From Candidatus Micrarchaeum acidiphilum ARMAN-2 (GTDB taxonomy: Archaea > Micrarchaeota > Micrarchaeia > Micrarchaeales > Micrarchaeaceae), in NCBI GenBank assembly GCA_009387755.1, contig GG697241.1, positions 124,001 to 188,000 of the forward strand: a stretch of 64,000 nt of DNA. Reading direction: 5' to 3'. The translations under genes and the position numbers were made by a program. Shown piece after piece: positions 8,336 to 17,895 of the stretch; position 1 is the first letter of the stretch; each line of letters starts with the position of its first letter. The notes under the pieces are model-generated. The model made no database searches, was not told the origin of the DNA, and saw nothing but the letters and a program-made list of their open reading frames with translations.

Positions 8336-9388
8336 TCAGTAAAGTGAAACTGTTTCTTGCCGGGGCTTATTTGCGTATTTGCCGATTATTGGAATTGATG
8401 CGCCGCAGTTTGGGCAGGTGTTTCCAGATGCTAGGGCCCACTTTCTTACGTGCATATAGTCCCTTTCTATGCATTCCGAGCCGCAGTTTGGGCAGTACGT
8501 ATTAGAATACGTAGTGTCAGGCACATTTCCGATATATGCAAAGTTGACACCTTCGTCCTTTGCTATGTCATAATGGCGTTTTAAAGTATCAAAACTTGTT
8601 GCATTGTAATCTGTCATTTTGTAATCAGGGTGGAACCTGTTGAAGTGCATTGGAATGTCCGGACCTAGATTTCTTACGACCCACCTGGCCAGCTTTCTGC
8701 AGGCTTCTTCAGAATCTCCGACTCTAGGTATTATCAGATCTGTTATTTCTACGTGTATACCGGCTGCCTTAAGTTCAAGAAGAGCATCGAATATTGGCTT
8801 TTCATCTGCTATCGCTTCAAATTTGTTCGAGAATATTCTTTCGCCGTTGCCCTTGAAATCAACAACAACCGCATCTATGTTGCCCTTCATCAGCCGTATG
8901 GATTCTTTGGTAAGATAGCCGTTGCTCACAAACATTGTTGAAATTCCGTTTTTATGGGCGATCTTTGCCACATCTATTGCGTATTCTATGAATATTGTGG
9001 GTTCGTTATAGGTAAATGCTATGCCCTCTGCACCGTATTTCATCGCAATAGATACCGCTTCTACTGGCGCAATTTCTACACCGTTGATTTCCCTGTCTTT
9101 TGATATATTGTGGTTTTGGCAAAATAGGCAGCCGAAATTGCAGGAGGAAGTGCCAAGGCCCAACACGCTGCTTCCCGGCATGAAATGATAAAAGGGTTTC
9201 TTTTCAATAGGGTCGACCTGCAGTGCTGATATCATGCCGTAGCTTAATAGATATAACTTTCCGCCGATATTCCTGCGTATGTAGCAGAATCCGCCTGAGC
9301 CCTCGGGTATTTGGCACCTTCTGGCGCATGCGTTGCACACCACTTTAGAGCTTTGTAATTTCTCCCATAATTGCGCAGGTTTTTTCAT
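8336..9388 (-). CDS. amrS: Radical SAM enzyme of the AmrS (AmmeMemoRadiSam) type
   Basis: About 350 aa. An N-terminal cysteine cluster (CNACARRCQIPEGSGGFC) precedes the radical SAM CX3CX2C motif (CNFGCLFCQNHNIS), and a C-terminal zinc-ribbon pair (CPNCGSEC...CPNCGAS) ends the protein. This arrangement is characteristic of AmrS and the older PflA-like archaeal proteins. Its partners (Memo and AMMECR1) are not in the window, so the pathway cannot be confirmed here. ATG 9388 is chosen because the family begins near MKKPAQLWEKL; the longer frame to 9487 would run into the gyrB upstream region. Confidence 0.85.
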   Translation of the reverse strand: MKKPAQLWEKLQSSKVVCNACARRCQIPEGSGGFCYIRRNIGGKLYLLSYGMISALQVDPIEKKPFYHFMPGSSVLGLGTSSCNFGCLFCQNHNISKDREINGVEIAPVEAVSIAMKYGAEGIAFTYNEPTIFIEYAIDVAKIAHKNGISTMFVSNGYLTKESIRLMKGNIDAVVVDFKGNGERIFSNKFEAIADEKPIFDALLELKAAGIHVEITDLIIPRVGDSEEACRKLARWVVRNLGPDIPMHFNRFHPDYKMTDYNATSFDTLKRHYDIAKDEGVNFAYIGNVPDTTYSNTYCPNCGSECIERDYMHVRKWALASGNTCPNCGASIPIIGKYANKPRQETVSLY

Positions 9389-9542
9389 AATATTGCATTG
9401 ACATCCAAAATATTTATCCCTTCTGGATTTGGAGACAGAGACGTGGTTATTTGGAGCATACCAAAAGGGTTTTAAAGATAAAATCACATTATTAAGCGCA
9501 GTAAAAAAGGCGATCTTAAATTCTATAAAATTAGTTGGTAAA

Positions 9543-11450
9543 ATGGATGAAAATAACTATGGTGCCCGAGACATAATTGTGCTCTCCGGCCCCCAGGGCA
9601 TAAGGAAAAGGCCTGCAATGTATATAGGCTCTACAGGCAGCTCTGGCTTCATACACTTGCTATACGAAGTTATTGACAATTCGGTAGACGAAGCCATGGC
9701 AGGATACTGCAAGAACATATTGGTAAAACTGGGTAGGGAAAACGGGGTTGATTACGCTGAGGTCACTGATGATGGCAGAGGAATACCTGTAGATATAATG
9801 CCGAAGGAGGGCAAGCCTGCTGTTGAGGTAATAATGACTTCCATACATGCGGGAGCAAAATTTGAAAACAAGGCGTACAAGGTTTCTGGCGGGCTTCACG
9901 GCGTTGGATTAACTGTAGTAAACGCCCTGTCTTCTCATACGGAGGTTATTGTAAAACGCAATTCAAAAGTTTATAGGATAACCTTCAGTCGCGGAGTTCT
10001 AACTAGTGGGCTTGAAGAGATAGGCACGTGCGGCAACGAAACGGGAACTACGATAAAATTCGTGCCTGACACCGAAATATTTTCTGTAGACAGGTTTGAT
10101 ACCATACAGTTGACAGAGCGCCTAAGGTACCTTTCCTTCCTGAGCCCGGGACTTAAAATAAAGCTTGTAGATTTGCGCGAAGACAGCTCTGAGGAAACCA
10201 ACTTTTATTCTGAAAATGGGATTGTTGATTTTATCAATTACCTCAGGGGTGGAAAATCTGATGTCTCCAAGCCTATAATAATATCCAAAAGTGACAATTC
10301 CATAAAAGTAGACATAGGACTGCAATATGTGGACGGGTACAACGAGGAGCTGCTTTCCTTCGTCAACAAAATAAAAACTCCTGAAGGCGGTACGCATGTT
10401 ACTGGATTCAGAGGAGCACTAACTAGGGCCATTACAAATTACGTTCAGAAGAATTCTAAGAAAAAAACTTCTGTTAATATAGAGGGAGAAGATACCAGAG
10501 AGGGGCTTATAGCAGTGGTTGCGGTAATGATGCAAAACCCAGAATTTGAAGGGCAAACCAAGGAGAAACTTGGAAATGTCAATATAAAGTCAGTTGTGGA
10601 GAACATTGCTTATACTGCGCTTTCCTACTACTTTGAAGAAAATCCCGGAGAAGCCAATAAGGTAATAGAGAAAGTCAGCAGGGCTGCCGAAGCGCGGGAA
10701 GCCGCAAAAAGAGCCAGGGAGCTCACAAGAAAGAAGAGCCTTTTTGAGGGCGCGGTCCTTCCGGGAAAACTTGCGGACTGCACAGAGTCTGATCCGGACA
10801 AGGCCGAAATTTTCATAGTTGAAGGAGAGAGTGCAGCGGGCTCAAGCAAACAGGGCAGGGATAGATTTTATCAGGCGATACTCCCTCTTAGAGGAAAAAT
10901 ATTGAATGTTGAAAAGGCCACGGACGAGAAAATATTCAACAATGCAGAACTGCACCTTATGGTAACTGCTTTCGGCACAGGGATAAAGGAGGGCTTCAAC
11001 ATAGAAAACCTCAGGTATAAAAAGATAATACTGCTTACTGATGCAGATGTTGACGGCAGCCACATAAAGACCCTGCTTCTCACGTTCTTTTACCGGTATC
11101 TCAGGCCGCTCATAGAAAGGGGGTATATTTACATTGCGCAGCCCCCGCTTTACAAGGTCTCGCACGGCCGCGAAGTTAAGTATGCCTATTCTGATTCCGA
11201 ATTGAGCGCCTTGATGAAGGAGAACAACGGCAAAGGCAACGTACAGAGGTACAAAGGACTTGGGGAGATGAATCCGGAGCAGCTTTGGGAGACCACCATG
11301 GACCCGCAAAAACGTATCATTAAGCGCATCAGCATAAAGGACGCCCAGATAGCAGATGCGATATTCAACATATTGATGGGCATGGATGTTGTGCCTAGGA
11401 GGAAATTCCTCGAAGAACACTCGACAGAAGTGTCGTTCCTTGATGTGTGA
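9543..11450 (+). CDS. gyrB: DNA gyrase subunit B
   Basis: ATPase subunit of type IIA topoisomerase. The GHKL ATPase domain is intact ([12 protein letters not shown] near residue 17, [27 protein letters not shown]). The TOPRIM domain has [16 protein letters not shown] near residue 425 and [13 protein letters not shown] near residue 499, and [17 protein letters not shown] closes the protein. The 635-aa length equals short bacterial GyrB. ATG 9543 is used; a longer frame from TTG 9429 adds a non-conserved tail. gyrA begins five bases after the stop, so the pair is one operon. Archaeal gyrase is generally regarded as bacterial in origin. Confidence 0.96.
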   Translation: MDENNYGARDIIVLSGPQGIRKRPAMYIGSTGSSGFIHLLYEVIDNSVDEAMAGYCKNILVKLGRENGVDYAEVTDDGRGIPVDIMPKEGKPAVEVIMTSIHAGAKFENKAYKVSGGLHGVGLTVVNALSSHTEVIVKRNSKVYRITFSRGVLTSGLEEIGTCGNETGTTIKFVPDTEIFSVDRFDTIQLTERLRYLSFLSPGLKIKLVDLREDSSEETNFYSENGIVDFINYLRGGKSDVSKPIIISKSDNSIKVDIGLQYVDGYNEELLSFVNKIKTPEGGTHVTGFRGALTRAITNYVQKNSKKKTSVNIEGEDTREGLIAVVAVMMQNPEFEGQTKEKLGNVNIKSVVENIAYTALSYYFEENPGEANKVIEKVSRAAEAREAAKRARELTRKKSLFEGAVLPGKLADCTESDPDKAEIFIVEGESAAGSSKQGRDRFYQAILPLRGKILNVEKATDEKIFNNAELHLMVTAFGTGIKEGFNIENLRYKKIILLTDADVDGSHIKTLLLTFFYRYLRPLIERGYIYIAQPPLYKVSHGREVKYAYSDSELSALMKENNGKGNVQRYKGLGEMNPEQLWETTMDPQKRIIKRISIKDAQIADAIFNILMGMDVVPRRKFLEEHSTEVSFLDV

Positions 11451-11455
11451 AACAG

Positions 11456-13870
11456 ATGGCTGAAAACATTGTAGAAAATTCCATTGAGAATGAGATGCAG
11501 TCAAGCTACATAGATTACGCCATGAGCGTGATTGTAGGTAGAGCGCTGCCTGACGCAAGGGATGGGCTCAAACCTGCTCAGAGAAGGATACTTTATGCAA
11601 TGTACAGGCTCAACAATCTGCACGATCAGCAAACCAAAAAAAGCGCAAGAGTAGTGGGAGAAGTAATAGGAAAGTACCATCCTCACGGAGATATGGCAGC
11701 CTACGAAACCCTGGTCAGGATGGCGCAGGACTTTTCCATGAACCACATGCTTGTAGAAGGCCAGGGCAATATGGGATCTGTAGATGGGGATCCGCCCGCC
11801 GCACAGAGGTACACTGAAGTAAGGCTGAGAAAGATAGCCGAGGAGATGCTCGTAGACATGGACAAGGAATCTGTGCCTTTCATGCCGAACTTCGATAACA
11901 CAGAAACCGAGCCTGTGGTGCTGCCTTCGAAGGTGCCAAATCTCATGATAAACGGCTCGTCCGGCATAGCGGTGGGAGTCGCAACAAACATACTGCCGCA
12001 CAATCTCAGAGAAGTTTGCAGTGCAATAGCCGCGTATCTGGATAACATGGAGATAACGCCACAGGAGCTTCTTAATTATGTGAAGGGGCCCGATTTCCCT
12101 ACTGGCGGGATAGTATTTTACGACGGCAGGCTCATAGAATCTTATATAAAAGGCAGAGGGTCGGTAACGATACGCGCCAGGGTTAGCATAGAGAAGGAAA
12201 AGAGGGGAGAAAGGATAGTTATAAACGAGATACCATACACGGTAAACAAGGCCAGTCTGATAGAAAAGATAGGCAATCTTGTAAAGGATAGGGTAATAGA
12301 AGGAATTTCGGATTTGCGCGATGAGAGCGATAAGAAGGGCATACGCATATCCATAGAGCTCAAGGCCAACACAAATCCAGATTATGTGCTAAACGCCCTT
12401 TATAAACACACGCAGCTGCAGATTACAATGCCGGTAATGAATGTTGCGGTGCTTGGGAACAGGCTGCTCAATCTGAACATACGCGACATGATAAAGATTT
12501 TTGTTGAACACAGGTTTGGAGTTGTTATAAACAGGACGAATTATGATCTTAGGATAGCAAACCAAAGAAAACACATTGTTGACGGCCTGATTATTGCCAC
12601 CGGAGACATTGACAATGTGGTGGCAATAATAAGGGGCAGCGCAAACTCTTCCGGAGCTAAAGAGGCTCTCATGGCAAAGTACGGCATAACAGAAGCACAG
12701 GCGGCAGCTATACTAGATATGAAGCTTAGCAAGCTCACCAATTTGGAGGTCAATAATCTCAAGGCCGAAAAGGAAGAACTTGAAAACAGCATAAACTACT
12801 ACAACTCAGTGCTCGGCAGCAAGGAAAAAGTTTACCAGATAATAAAGGATGAGACTAAGGAGATAGCTGAAAAATACGGCATTGATAGGAGGACTGCGAT
12901 AGAGACGTCAGAGCTTGTTGAAATAGAAAACGAGGATCTTATAAAGGACGAGGACTCCATCATAATACTGACCAAAGACGGATACATGAAGCGTCTGCCA
13001 ATGGACGTCTACAAAAACCAAGGGCGTGGAGGCAGGGGTGTAATAAGCATTGACTTGAAAGAAGGCGACTTCGTGAAGCAGGTTGTCAGATGCATGACAA
13101 AAGACTATCTGCTGGTTATAACAAGCGCAGGCAGAGTTTATTGGCTAAAGGGCTATGTCGTTCCAGAAGGCGGAAGATACGCGCAGGGGAAGGCTGCCGT
13201 CAACCTTATAAGCATTGCTGAAGGCGAAAGAATAGAGCAGATAATAAACACCAGGGACTTCTCCGGTAAGAACTTGATATTTGCAACAAGGCGCGGAAGA
13301 ATCAAGAGCACCAAGGCCGAACTTTTTTCGAGGCCCAGAGCGAACGGCATCAGGGCCATAAAGCTCAACGAGGATGATATTGTCGTTGGAGTATGCCTGT
13401 CAACTGGAGGCTCTAACGTATTTTTGGCCACCAGAAACGGAAAGGCCATAAGGTTTATGGAATCGGACCTACGGCACATGGGCAGGGTGGCTTCCGGAGT
13501 AAGGGGCATAAGACTAAAGCCTAATGACGAACTTGTGGACGTCGTAGTTGCTGATCCCAAGAAGAACATAATCACAATTACGGAAAGAGGCTACGGAAAG
13601 GCCACATTGCTTGAAAGGTACAGGCTGCAAAGAAGGGGAGGAGGCGGAGTCATAAATCTGAAGGTAACCGAGAAAACAGGCAAGGTAGTGAGAGTGCTTG
13701 ACGGGGAGCAGGATGACAATGTGATAATATTCAACTCCAAAGGGCTGTCGATCAGGTTCAACGCAAATGCCATAAGAGTAACTGGTAGAAATGCGAGTGG
13801 AGTAAGGCTTATGAAGCTAGAGGCCGATGCAAAAGTCGTAGACGCACAAATTGTAGGCAAGGAAATGTAG
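11456..13870 (+). CDS. gyrA: DNA gyrase subunit A
   Basis: DNA breakage-reunion subunit. The N-terminus carries [20 protein letters not shown] and [13 protein letters not shown], the active-site tyrosine is Tyr119 in [10 protein letters not shown], and the C-terminal beta-pinwheel follows. The GyrA box that allows DNA wrapping and negative supercoiling is QRRGGGG at residues 725-731, differing from the common QRRGGKG only at the Lys. This argues for gyrase rather than topoisomerase IV. About 804 aa. ATG 11456 is preferred to the in-frame GTG 11447, which overlaps gyrB. Confidence 0.96.
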   Translation: MAENIVENSIENEMQSSYIDYAMSVIVGRALPDARDGLKPAQRRILYAMYRLNNLHDQQTKKSARVVGEVIGKYHPHGDMAAYETLVRMAQDFSMNHMLVEGQGNMGSVDGDPPAAQRYTEVRLRKIAEEMLVDMDKESVPFMPNFDNTETEPVVLPSKVPNLMINGSSGIAVGVATNILPHNLREVCSAIAAYLDNMEITPQELLNYVKGPDFPTGGIVFYDGRLIESYIKGRGSVTIRARVSIEKEKRGERIVINEIPYTVNKASLIEKIGNLVKDRVIEGISDLRDESDKKGIRISIELKANTNPDYVLNALYKHTQLQITMPVMNVAVLGNRLLNLNIRDMIKIFVEHRFGVVINRTNYDLRIANQRKHIVDGLIIATGDIDNVVAIIRGSANSSGAKEALMAKYGITEAQAAAILDMKLSKLTNLEVNNLKAEKEELENSINYYNSVLGSKEKVYQIIKDETKEIAEKYGIDRRTAIETSELVEIENEDLIKDEDSIIILTKDGYMKRLPMDVYKNQGRGGRGVISIDLKEGDFVKQVVRCMTKDYLLVITSAGRVYWLKGYVVPEGGRYAQGKAAVNLISIAEGERIEQIINTRDFSGKNLIFATRRGRIKSTKAELFSRPRANGIRAIKLNEDDIVVGVCLSTGGSNVFLATRNGKAIRFMESDLRHMGRVASGVRGIRLKPNDELVDVVVADPKKNIITITERGYGKATLLERYRLQRRGGGGVINLKVTEKTGKVVRVLDGEQDDNVIIFNSKGLSIRFNANAIRVTGRNASGVRLMKLEADAKVVDAQIVGKEM

Positions 13871-13920
13871 AGCTGAGCATCATTAAAATACCGTGCTTGT
13901 GCATAATGGATTGATTAACT

Positions 13921-14430
13921 ATGATAACCGCCATGGCAATAGGTAAATTCAATGAGCAAGAGATTAATGCTATTATTACCTCTTCCAGGGCCTTCGGCGC
14001 ATCAAACCTCATACTTACGCAGGAAAAGGACAAGGGAATAATAGATTTTTGCAGGAAACTCAACTCGAAGTGGGGGGGCAACTTCCATATTGAATTCACA
14101 AAAGACTGGATGTCTGAGATAAAATCCAGAAAGATGTACAAGGTTGTTTACCTGACCCAGTTCGGAATCCAAATTAGCAAGAGGATTAACGTAATACGCA
14201 CATACCGCAACCTTATACTTATAGTGACTAAGAACGACCCGAATAAAGAAATTATGGAGGTTTCCGATTTCAATGTCAGCATAACAGGGCAGCCGCACAC
14301 CTGCTCGGCTGCCATATCAATATTTCTGCATGATTTTTATCAGGGGAGGGAGCTGGCGCTGCATTTTGAAAATGCAAAATATAAAGTGGTGCCGCAGGAA
14401 AGAGGTTTCAGGATAGACAAAACAGTTTAA
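13921..14430 (+). CDS. tRNA (cytidine-56 2'-O)-methyltransferase, aTrm56-like
   Basis: SPOUT-fold protein of 169 aa, the size of archaeal aTrm56, which methylates the ribose of C56 in the T-loop. The C-terminal knot region reads SITGQPHTCSAAISIFLHDF, resembling the GNQPHSEVAAL segment of the family, and a long insertion precedes it. Start ATG 13921; an in-frame ATG at 13933 is possible. It follows gyrA after 50 bases and converges on radA. Identification rests on motif and length. Confidence 0.7.
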   Translation: MITAMAIGKFNEQEINAIITSSRAFGASNLILTQEKDKGIIDFCRKLNSKWGGNFHIEFTKDWMSEIKSRKMYKVVYLTQFGIQISKRINVIRTYRNLILIVTKNDPNKEIMEVSDFNVSITGQPHTCSAAISIFLHDFYQGRELALHFENAKYKVVPQERGFRIDKTV

Positions 14431-14439
14431 AGGTGCGGC

Positions 14440-15390
14440 CTAGTCCTTTATGCCGGCACTGGTTACCCGTATTATGCATTCTCCATCCGGCATATTTGGC
14501 GAGTCAACAAGGCGTATTATGCGCTTGTCCTCTTTGCTTTTCCTTATGTAAAGCCTGAGCGTTGCCGCGTGTGCTATTATGTTACCACCTATTGGTGTGG
14601 TTGGGTCGCCGAATAGTATTCCAGGGTTATCCATCACTTGGTTGGTTACATAAACTGCTACGTCATATTTGTCTGCAAGCTGCTGCAGCTTGTGCATGTG
14701 AGAGTTCAGCTTCTGCTGCCTTTCGCCCAAGGCGCCCCTTCCGAGGAATTCCGCCCTGAACAACGCAGTAAGAGAGTCTATTATTATCAGTTTTATGCCT
14801 TTTTCTCTTATTAGACTGTCGGCCCTTTCGATTGTGAGCATCTGCTTTTCTGACGAAGTTGCCCTTACAACCATTATGTTCTCAAGGGCCGTCTTAGGAT
14901 CTATTCCCTTCGCCTTGGCAATTTCCTCTATCCTTTCAGGCCTGAAAGTCCCTTCTGTATCTATGAAGAGCACCTTGCCGTCTACGCCGCCTTTGTCCTT
15001 TGGCAGCTGCGCGTTGACTGCAAGCTGGAAGGCCAGCTGTGTCTTTCCGCTGGCAAACTTTCCGTATACTTCAGTTATGGCGTTGATTTCTATTCCTCCG
15101 CCTATGAGCTCGTCCAGGTCCTTCGAGTTTGTGCTTATCTTTCCGAGTGCCTGCCTTTTTTCAGCTATGTTTGTGCCTGTTTCGAATTCTATTGTAGTTG
15201 CTTCCTGCGCTGCCTGTATGGCCTTTTTCGCAGCCTCTACGCTTATTCCGCTCTTTTCAGAGAGGTCGTGCGGCTGCGAGGTGGCAACCTTTTCCAGGGT
15301 GTCTATACCTGCAGCCTTTAGCTTTTCAGCGGATGTTTCGCCTATTCCTGGCAAGTCTTCAAGCTTTTTGACAGATTTATCTTTTGCCAT
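14440..15390 (-). CDS. radA: DNA repair and recombination protein RadA
   Basis: Archaeal RecA/Rad51 recombinase. An N-terminal helix-hairpin-helix domain (LEDLPGIGETSAEKL, residues 10-24) leads into the ATPase core with Walker A GKFASGKT at residues 110-117, Walker B LIIIDSL, and the C-terminal PIGGNIIAHAATLRLYIRKS. The 316-aa length is typical. Transcribed from a TATA-rich region at about 15424-15441 on the same strand. Confidence 0.97.
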   Translation of the reverse strand: MAKDKSVKKLEDLPGIGETSAEKLKAAGIDTLEKVATSQPHDLSEKSGISVEAAKKAIQAAQEATTIEFETGTNIAEKRQALGKISTNSKDLDELIGGGIEINAITEVYGKFASGKTQLAFQLAVNAQLPKDKGGVDGKVLFIDTEGTFRPERIEEIAKAKGIDPKTALENIMVVRATSSEKQMLTIERADSLIREKGIKLIIIDSLTALFRAEFLGRGALGERQQKLNSHMHKLQQLADKYDVAVYVTNQVMDNPGILFGDPTTPIGGNIIAHAATLRLYIRKSKEDKRIIRLVDSPNMPDGECIIRVTSAGIKD

Positions 15391-15423
15391 TTGAACATCG
15401 CAAAAATTTAGAGGCTCTGATTA

Positions 15424-15441
15424 GGTTTATATATAAATAGG
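15424..15441 (-). promoter_or_regulatory. TATA-box region upstream of radA
   Basis: An A/T-only stretch (tttatatataaata) lies about 40 bases before the radA ATG, a distance that suits an archaeal TATA box with a short leader. The sequence is nearly symmetric, so it could also serve rightward transcription towards the candidate RNA at 15.5 kb. Confidence 0.5.
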
Positions 15442-15496
15442 AATAAATAGATTATTATGCATTGAATAGGACTATTAAATTTTATCGTGATTTTTA

Positions 15497-15575
15497 GAGA
15501 ATTAGTGCCAGCGTAATTTCTTACGCTGGCAAGGCGACCAGTTCTTCACGACCTTCCTACAGTAGAGAACTCGTA
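15497..15575 (+). ncRNA. Candidate small structured RNA
   Basis: Within a 250-base non-coding gap between radA and the DUF92 gene is a perfect 10-bp hairpin (15507-15516 with 15521-15530, loop TTTC). It is followed by a second 6-bp stem (15540-15545 with 15566-15571) closing a 20-base loop. A TATA-like tattaaatttta lies about 25-30 bases before 15497, which would place a transcript start just ahead of the first hairpin. It is more GC-rich than its flanks. No tRNA, C/D-box or SRP motif is recognised. Strand is inferred only from the putative promoter. Confidence 0.4.
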
Positions 15576-15640
15576 ATAAACTATAAAAGGCAAGATTTAA
15601 AAGTTTTTCTATATTAGCGGAAGCGTATCAGGGGAATGCA

Positions 15641-16333
15641 ATGGAGTTTTTGACACTGAATGGGTACGGATTCGTTGGCGCAGTTGTATTCGGAGCCTTG
15701 ATACTGTTCTTTGGGTTGGGTATGGGTCCATATTTTCTTATTTTGATGCTTTATTTTCTGGCGCTCTCGGCCGTGGTTACCGCCATAGGAAAGAGGTATA
15801 AAAAGAGCATAAACCAGTACGAGAGATTCAGAACGATACGCAATGTAATTGCCAATGGCGCGTGGCCTCTCATAATGAGCATTGCTTTCTATTTTTCAGC
15901 TGGCAGCGGAAGCGTCGTCCTGCAGATTGCAATATTTGTCGGCTTCGTAAGCGCTGTGGCTGGCGTTGCTGCAGACAAGTTCAGCAGCGAAATAGGCATA
16001 ATGGACGGCAAACCCTTGCAACTTGTTTCATTTAAAAGGGTAAAAAAGGGCATTTCAGGGGGCGTGACGGCCCTAGGTCTCGGTGCAGGGCTGTTTGGGG
16101 CATTTTTAATAAGTGCCACGGTGTTTCTTCTGAAATCTGGGCTTGTTTCTAATTCGTCTTTGGCTGTGGTGGCTTTTGCTTGCGCGCTGGTAGGGGGATT
16201 TTTGGGTACAATATTTGATTCTGTTCTTGGATATTATGAAAGCAAGGGGATAGGAAATAAGTTTACATCCAACTTTTTCGGCAGTGCGTTTGGAAGCATT
16301 GCCGCCATGCTGATTTTTGCTGCAGTTATCTGA
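15641..16333 (+). CDS. DUF92 integral membrane protein
   Basis: About 230 aa with six or more hydrophobic helices and the DUF92 signatures AVAGVAADKFSSEIG, VSFKRVKKGISGGVTALG and FLGTIFDSVLGYY. The plant member VTE6 of this family is a phytyl-phosphate kinase, so a polyprenyl-phosphate kinase role in isoprenoid recycling is plausible but not shown. A TATA-like ctataaaagg lies at about 15581-15590. Convergent with the following gene; the two stops are one base apart. Confidence 0.75.
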   Translation: MEFLTLNGYGFVGAVVFGALILFFGLGMGPYFLILMLYFLALSAVVTAIGKRYKKSINQYERFRTIRNVIANGAWPLIMSIAFYFSAGSGSVVLQIAIFVGFVSAVAGVAADKFSSEIGIMDGKPLQLVSFKRVKKGISGGVTALGLGAGLFGAFLISATVFLLKSGLVSNSSLAVVAFACALVGGFLGTIFDSVLGYYESKGIGNKFTSNFFGSAFGSIAAMLIFAAVI

Positions 16334-16334
16334 A

Positions 16335-16970
16335 TCATATGAAGCCGTACCACAAAAGCAGTATGCCTATGAACTCAGAGTAGTAGAGAAATGCAGGTAC
16401 CTGAACTATGTATAGCGTGCCGGCTATGCTGACAACTATCACCCCTAGCACTATGCTGATCATTTTGGGCTTTTTCTGCTTGAAGTAGGTCTTTAGGGCA
16501 AGCGCAATGATTATTATTGCAGCTGGGAACGTAATTATGCTGGACGCTATAACAACCGGCAGCGGCAGTACGCCGTATACTATGTAGTTCACCAATATGT
16601 TACCGATTCTGCTGGTAATAAGTGCGTATGCCAATAGTATTGTGGTTGCTGCGCCGTATGAGTAGTATGCAAGGCTTATCTTTCTCGATTTAAGCATGGA
16701 AACTGATCCGAAAGCCAGGAATTCGACAATGAGTGCAACCAGCAGCAGATAGAGCTTGGCCATAGCCTGCGAGTATACAGAGAATGCGAACAGCACTTCT
16801 ATAGCAACTGAAATCGCAAATATCCATATGCCTGTGCCCCAAAGCAGCAGCGGTTGCTGGCGCGTCCGGAAGTATTTATTTGACATCTTTACAGCAAGGC
16901 CCAGGGTGAGCAGCAGTATGACTATTGTTGAAAATTCGACAAATCCTTGTGATACCAGTATCCCAGATAT
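16335..16970 (-). CDS. Polytopic membrane protein, apparent ATA start
   Basis: Unknown membrane protein with about six helices. The first ATG in frame is 16886, but the open frame continues upstream through a plausible extra helix (SGILVSQGFVEFSTIVILLL) to an ATA at 16970. That ATA lies exactly five bases after a GGTG motif (16976-16979), the same spacing used by confidently identified genes here. From ATA the protein has 211 aa. The upstream codons run back to a TAG-TGA double stop that ends the epimerase gene in the same frame. If ATG 16886 is used instead the protein has 183 aa and loses the first helix. Confidence 0.6.
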   Translation of the reverse strand: MSGILVSQGFVEFSTIVILLLTLGLAVKMSNKYFRTRQQPLLLWGTGIWIFAISVAIEVLFAFSVYSQAMAKLYLLLVALIVEFLAFGSVSMLKSRKISLAYYSYGAATTILLAYALITSRIGNILVNYIVYGVLPLPVVIASSIITFPAAIIIIALALKTYFKQKKPKMISIVLGVIVVSIAGTLYIVQVPAFLYYSEFIGILLLWYGFI

Positions 16971-16975
16971 TTTTA

Positions 16976-16979
16976 CACC
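16976..16979 (-). promoter_or_regulatory. Ribosome binding site (GGTG) supporting an ATA start
   Basis: GGTG complementary to the archaeal 16S 3' end, followed by TAAAA and then ATA (16970-16968) in frame with the membrane protein. Spacing of five bases matches that for S3, L23, L44e, Rpp21 and the DHH gene in this window. Confidence 0.5.
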
Positions 16980-16988
16980 CGCAATTCA

Positions 16989-17864
16989 CTATAATTCAGG
17001 CAGTAGATTTTCCAACTCTGTGAATTTGTATTCCCCTATGGCTTCCCTGAGCTTTCTTGTGTCTGCCCGTGTAAGGCGCTGGTAGCTGGATAGAGGGTTT
17101 GGTACGTGCTCTTTGTTGCCTGGGTCTATTAGTTCTGCAATTTTAAGATAGGAGGTGGCCGTCCCGGTGCCTATGTTATACACCCCACTCTCGGCCTTTT
17201 TTAGGAGTTTTAGCACTATTTCTGCAACGTCTTTGACATATACAAAATCCCTGGATTGAGATCCGTCTCCGTATATTACTAGCTTTTTGCCAGCATCTTT
17301 GTAGGACTTGAATATAGTTATTATGCTGGCGTAGTCACCCTTGTCGTTTTCTCCTGGGCCGTACACGTTGAAGAAGCGCATGCCCACGGTCGGAAGCTTG
17401 TAGATGTCCCTATATGACTCCGCATACATCTCGTTTATGAGCTTGCTCTTGGCGTAGTGGTTTCTCTGCTTTTTTATGTCTATTACGAATTCCTCGCTGA
17501 ATTGACTTTCCTCAGGATAAACAGCGGAGCTAGAAGCGTAAAGGAACTTTTTGCATTTGAACTTTGCCGCGGCATTTATCACATTTAAAAAGCCGTTAAC
17601 GTTGACTTCGTGGGCCATTTCGTAGTCCTTTTCGAATTCTATGTTTGACGTTATTGCGGCCAGGTGTATTACGTAGTCTGCTCTCGAAACGGCATTTTCT
17701 ACTGCCTGCCTGTCGGTTATACTGCCCGTGATAAACTCTACTTCTGGGTTTTTGCAGTCCTTTACATCCATCCCGATTACATGATAACCCTCAGTTAGTG
17801 CATGCTCAGACACATGGCTGCCTATAAATCCGCTGCATCCGGTTACCAGAATGGTTTCTTGCAT
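16989..17864 (-). CDS. NAD-dependent nucleotide-sugar epimerase/dehydratase
   Basis: Extended short-chain dehydrogenase of 291 aa. The NAD-binding motif is GCSGFIGSH near the N-terminus, the catalytic YxxxK is YAKSK, the serine site is ASSSAVYP, and GDGSQSRDFVYVKDVA and YNIGTG follow, as in UDP-glucose 4-epimerase and related enzymes. It probably makes a sugar precursor for surface glycans, which would feed the AglB pathway. ATG 17864 is used because the longer frame (to 17909) overlaps the previous gene. Ends with a TAG-TGA double stop. Confidence 0.85.
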   Translation of the reverse strand: MQETILVTGCSGFIGSHVSEHALTEGYHVIGMDVKDCKNPEVEFITGSITDRQAVENAVSRADYVIHLAAITSNIEFEKDYEMAHEVNVNGFLNVINAAAKFKCKKFLYASSSAVYPEESQFSEEFVIDIKKQRNHYAKSKLINEMYAESYRDIYKLPTVGMRFFNVYGPGENDKGDYASIITIFKSYKDAGKKLVIYGDGSQSRDFVYVKDVAEIVLKLLKKAESGVYNIGTGTATSYLKIAELIDPGNKEHVPNPLSSYQRLTRADTRKLREAIGEYKFTELENLLPEL

Positions 17865-17895
17865 AAATTTGTATTTTATTAAAAGTTTATAAGGT

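Noticed and set aside
9429-9542. N-terminal extension of gyrB from TTG 9429
   Set aside because: The extra 38 codons show no GyrB similarity; the protein aligns from [18 protein letters not shown] at 9543.
10842-11558. 238-codon open frame on the minus strand
   Set aside because: It lies wholly opposite gyrB and the start of gyrA, and its product is low-complexity and without family features. The sense genes are unmistakable.
15507-15530. Perfect 10-bp hairpin considered as a terminator
   Set aside because: In neither direction is it followed by a T run, and it sits near the start of a possible transcript.
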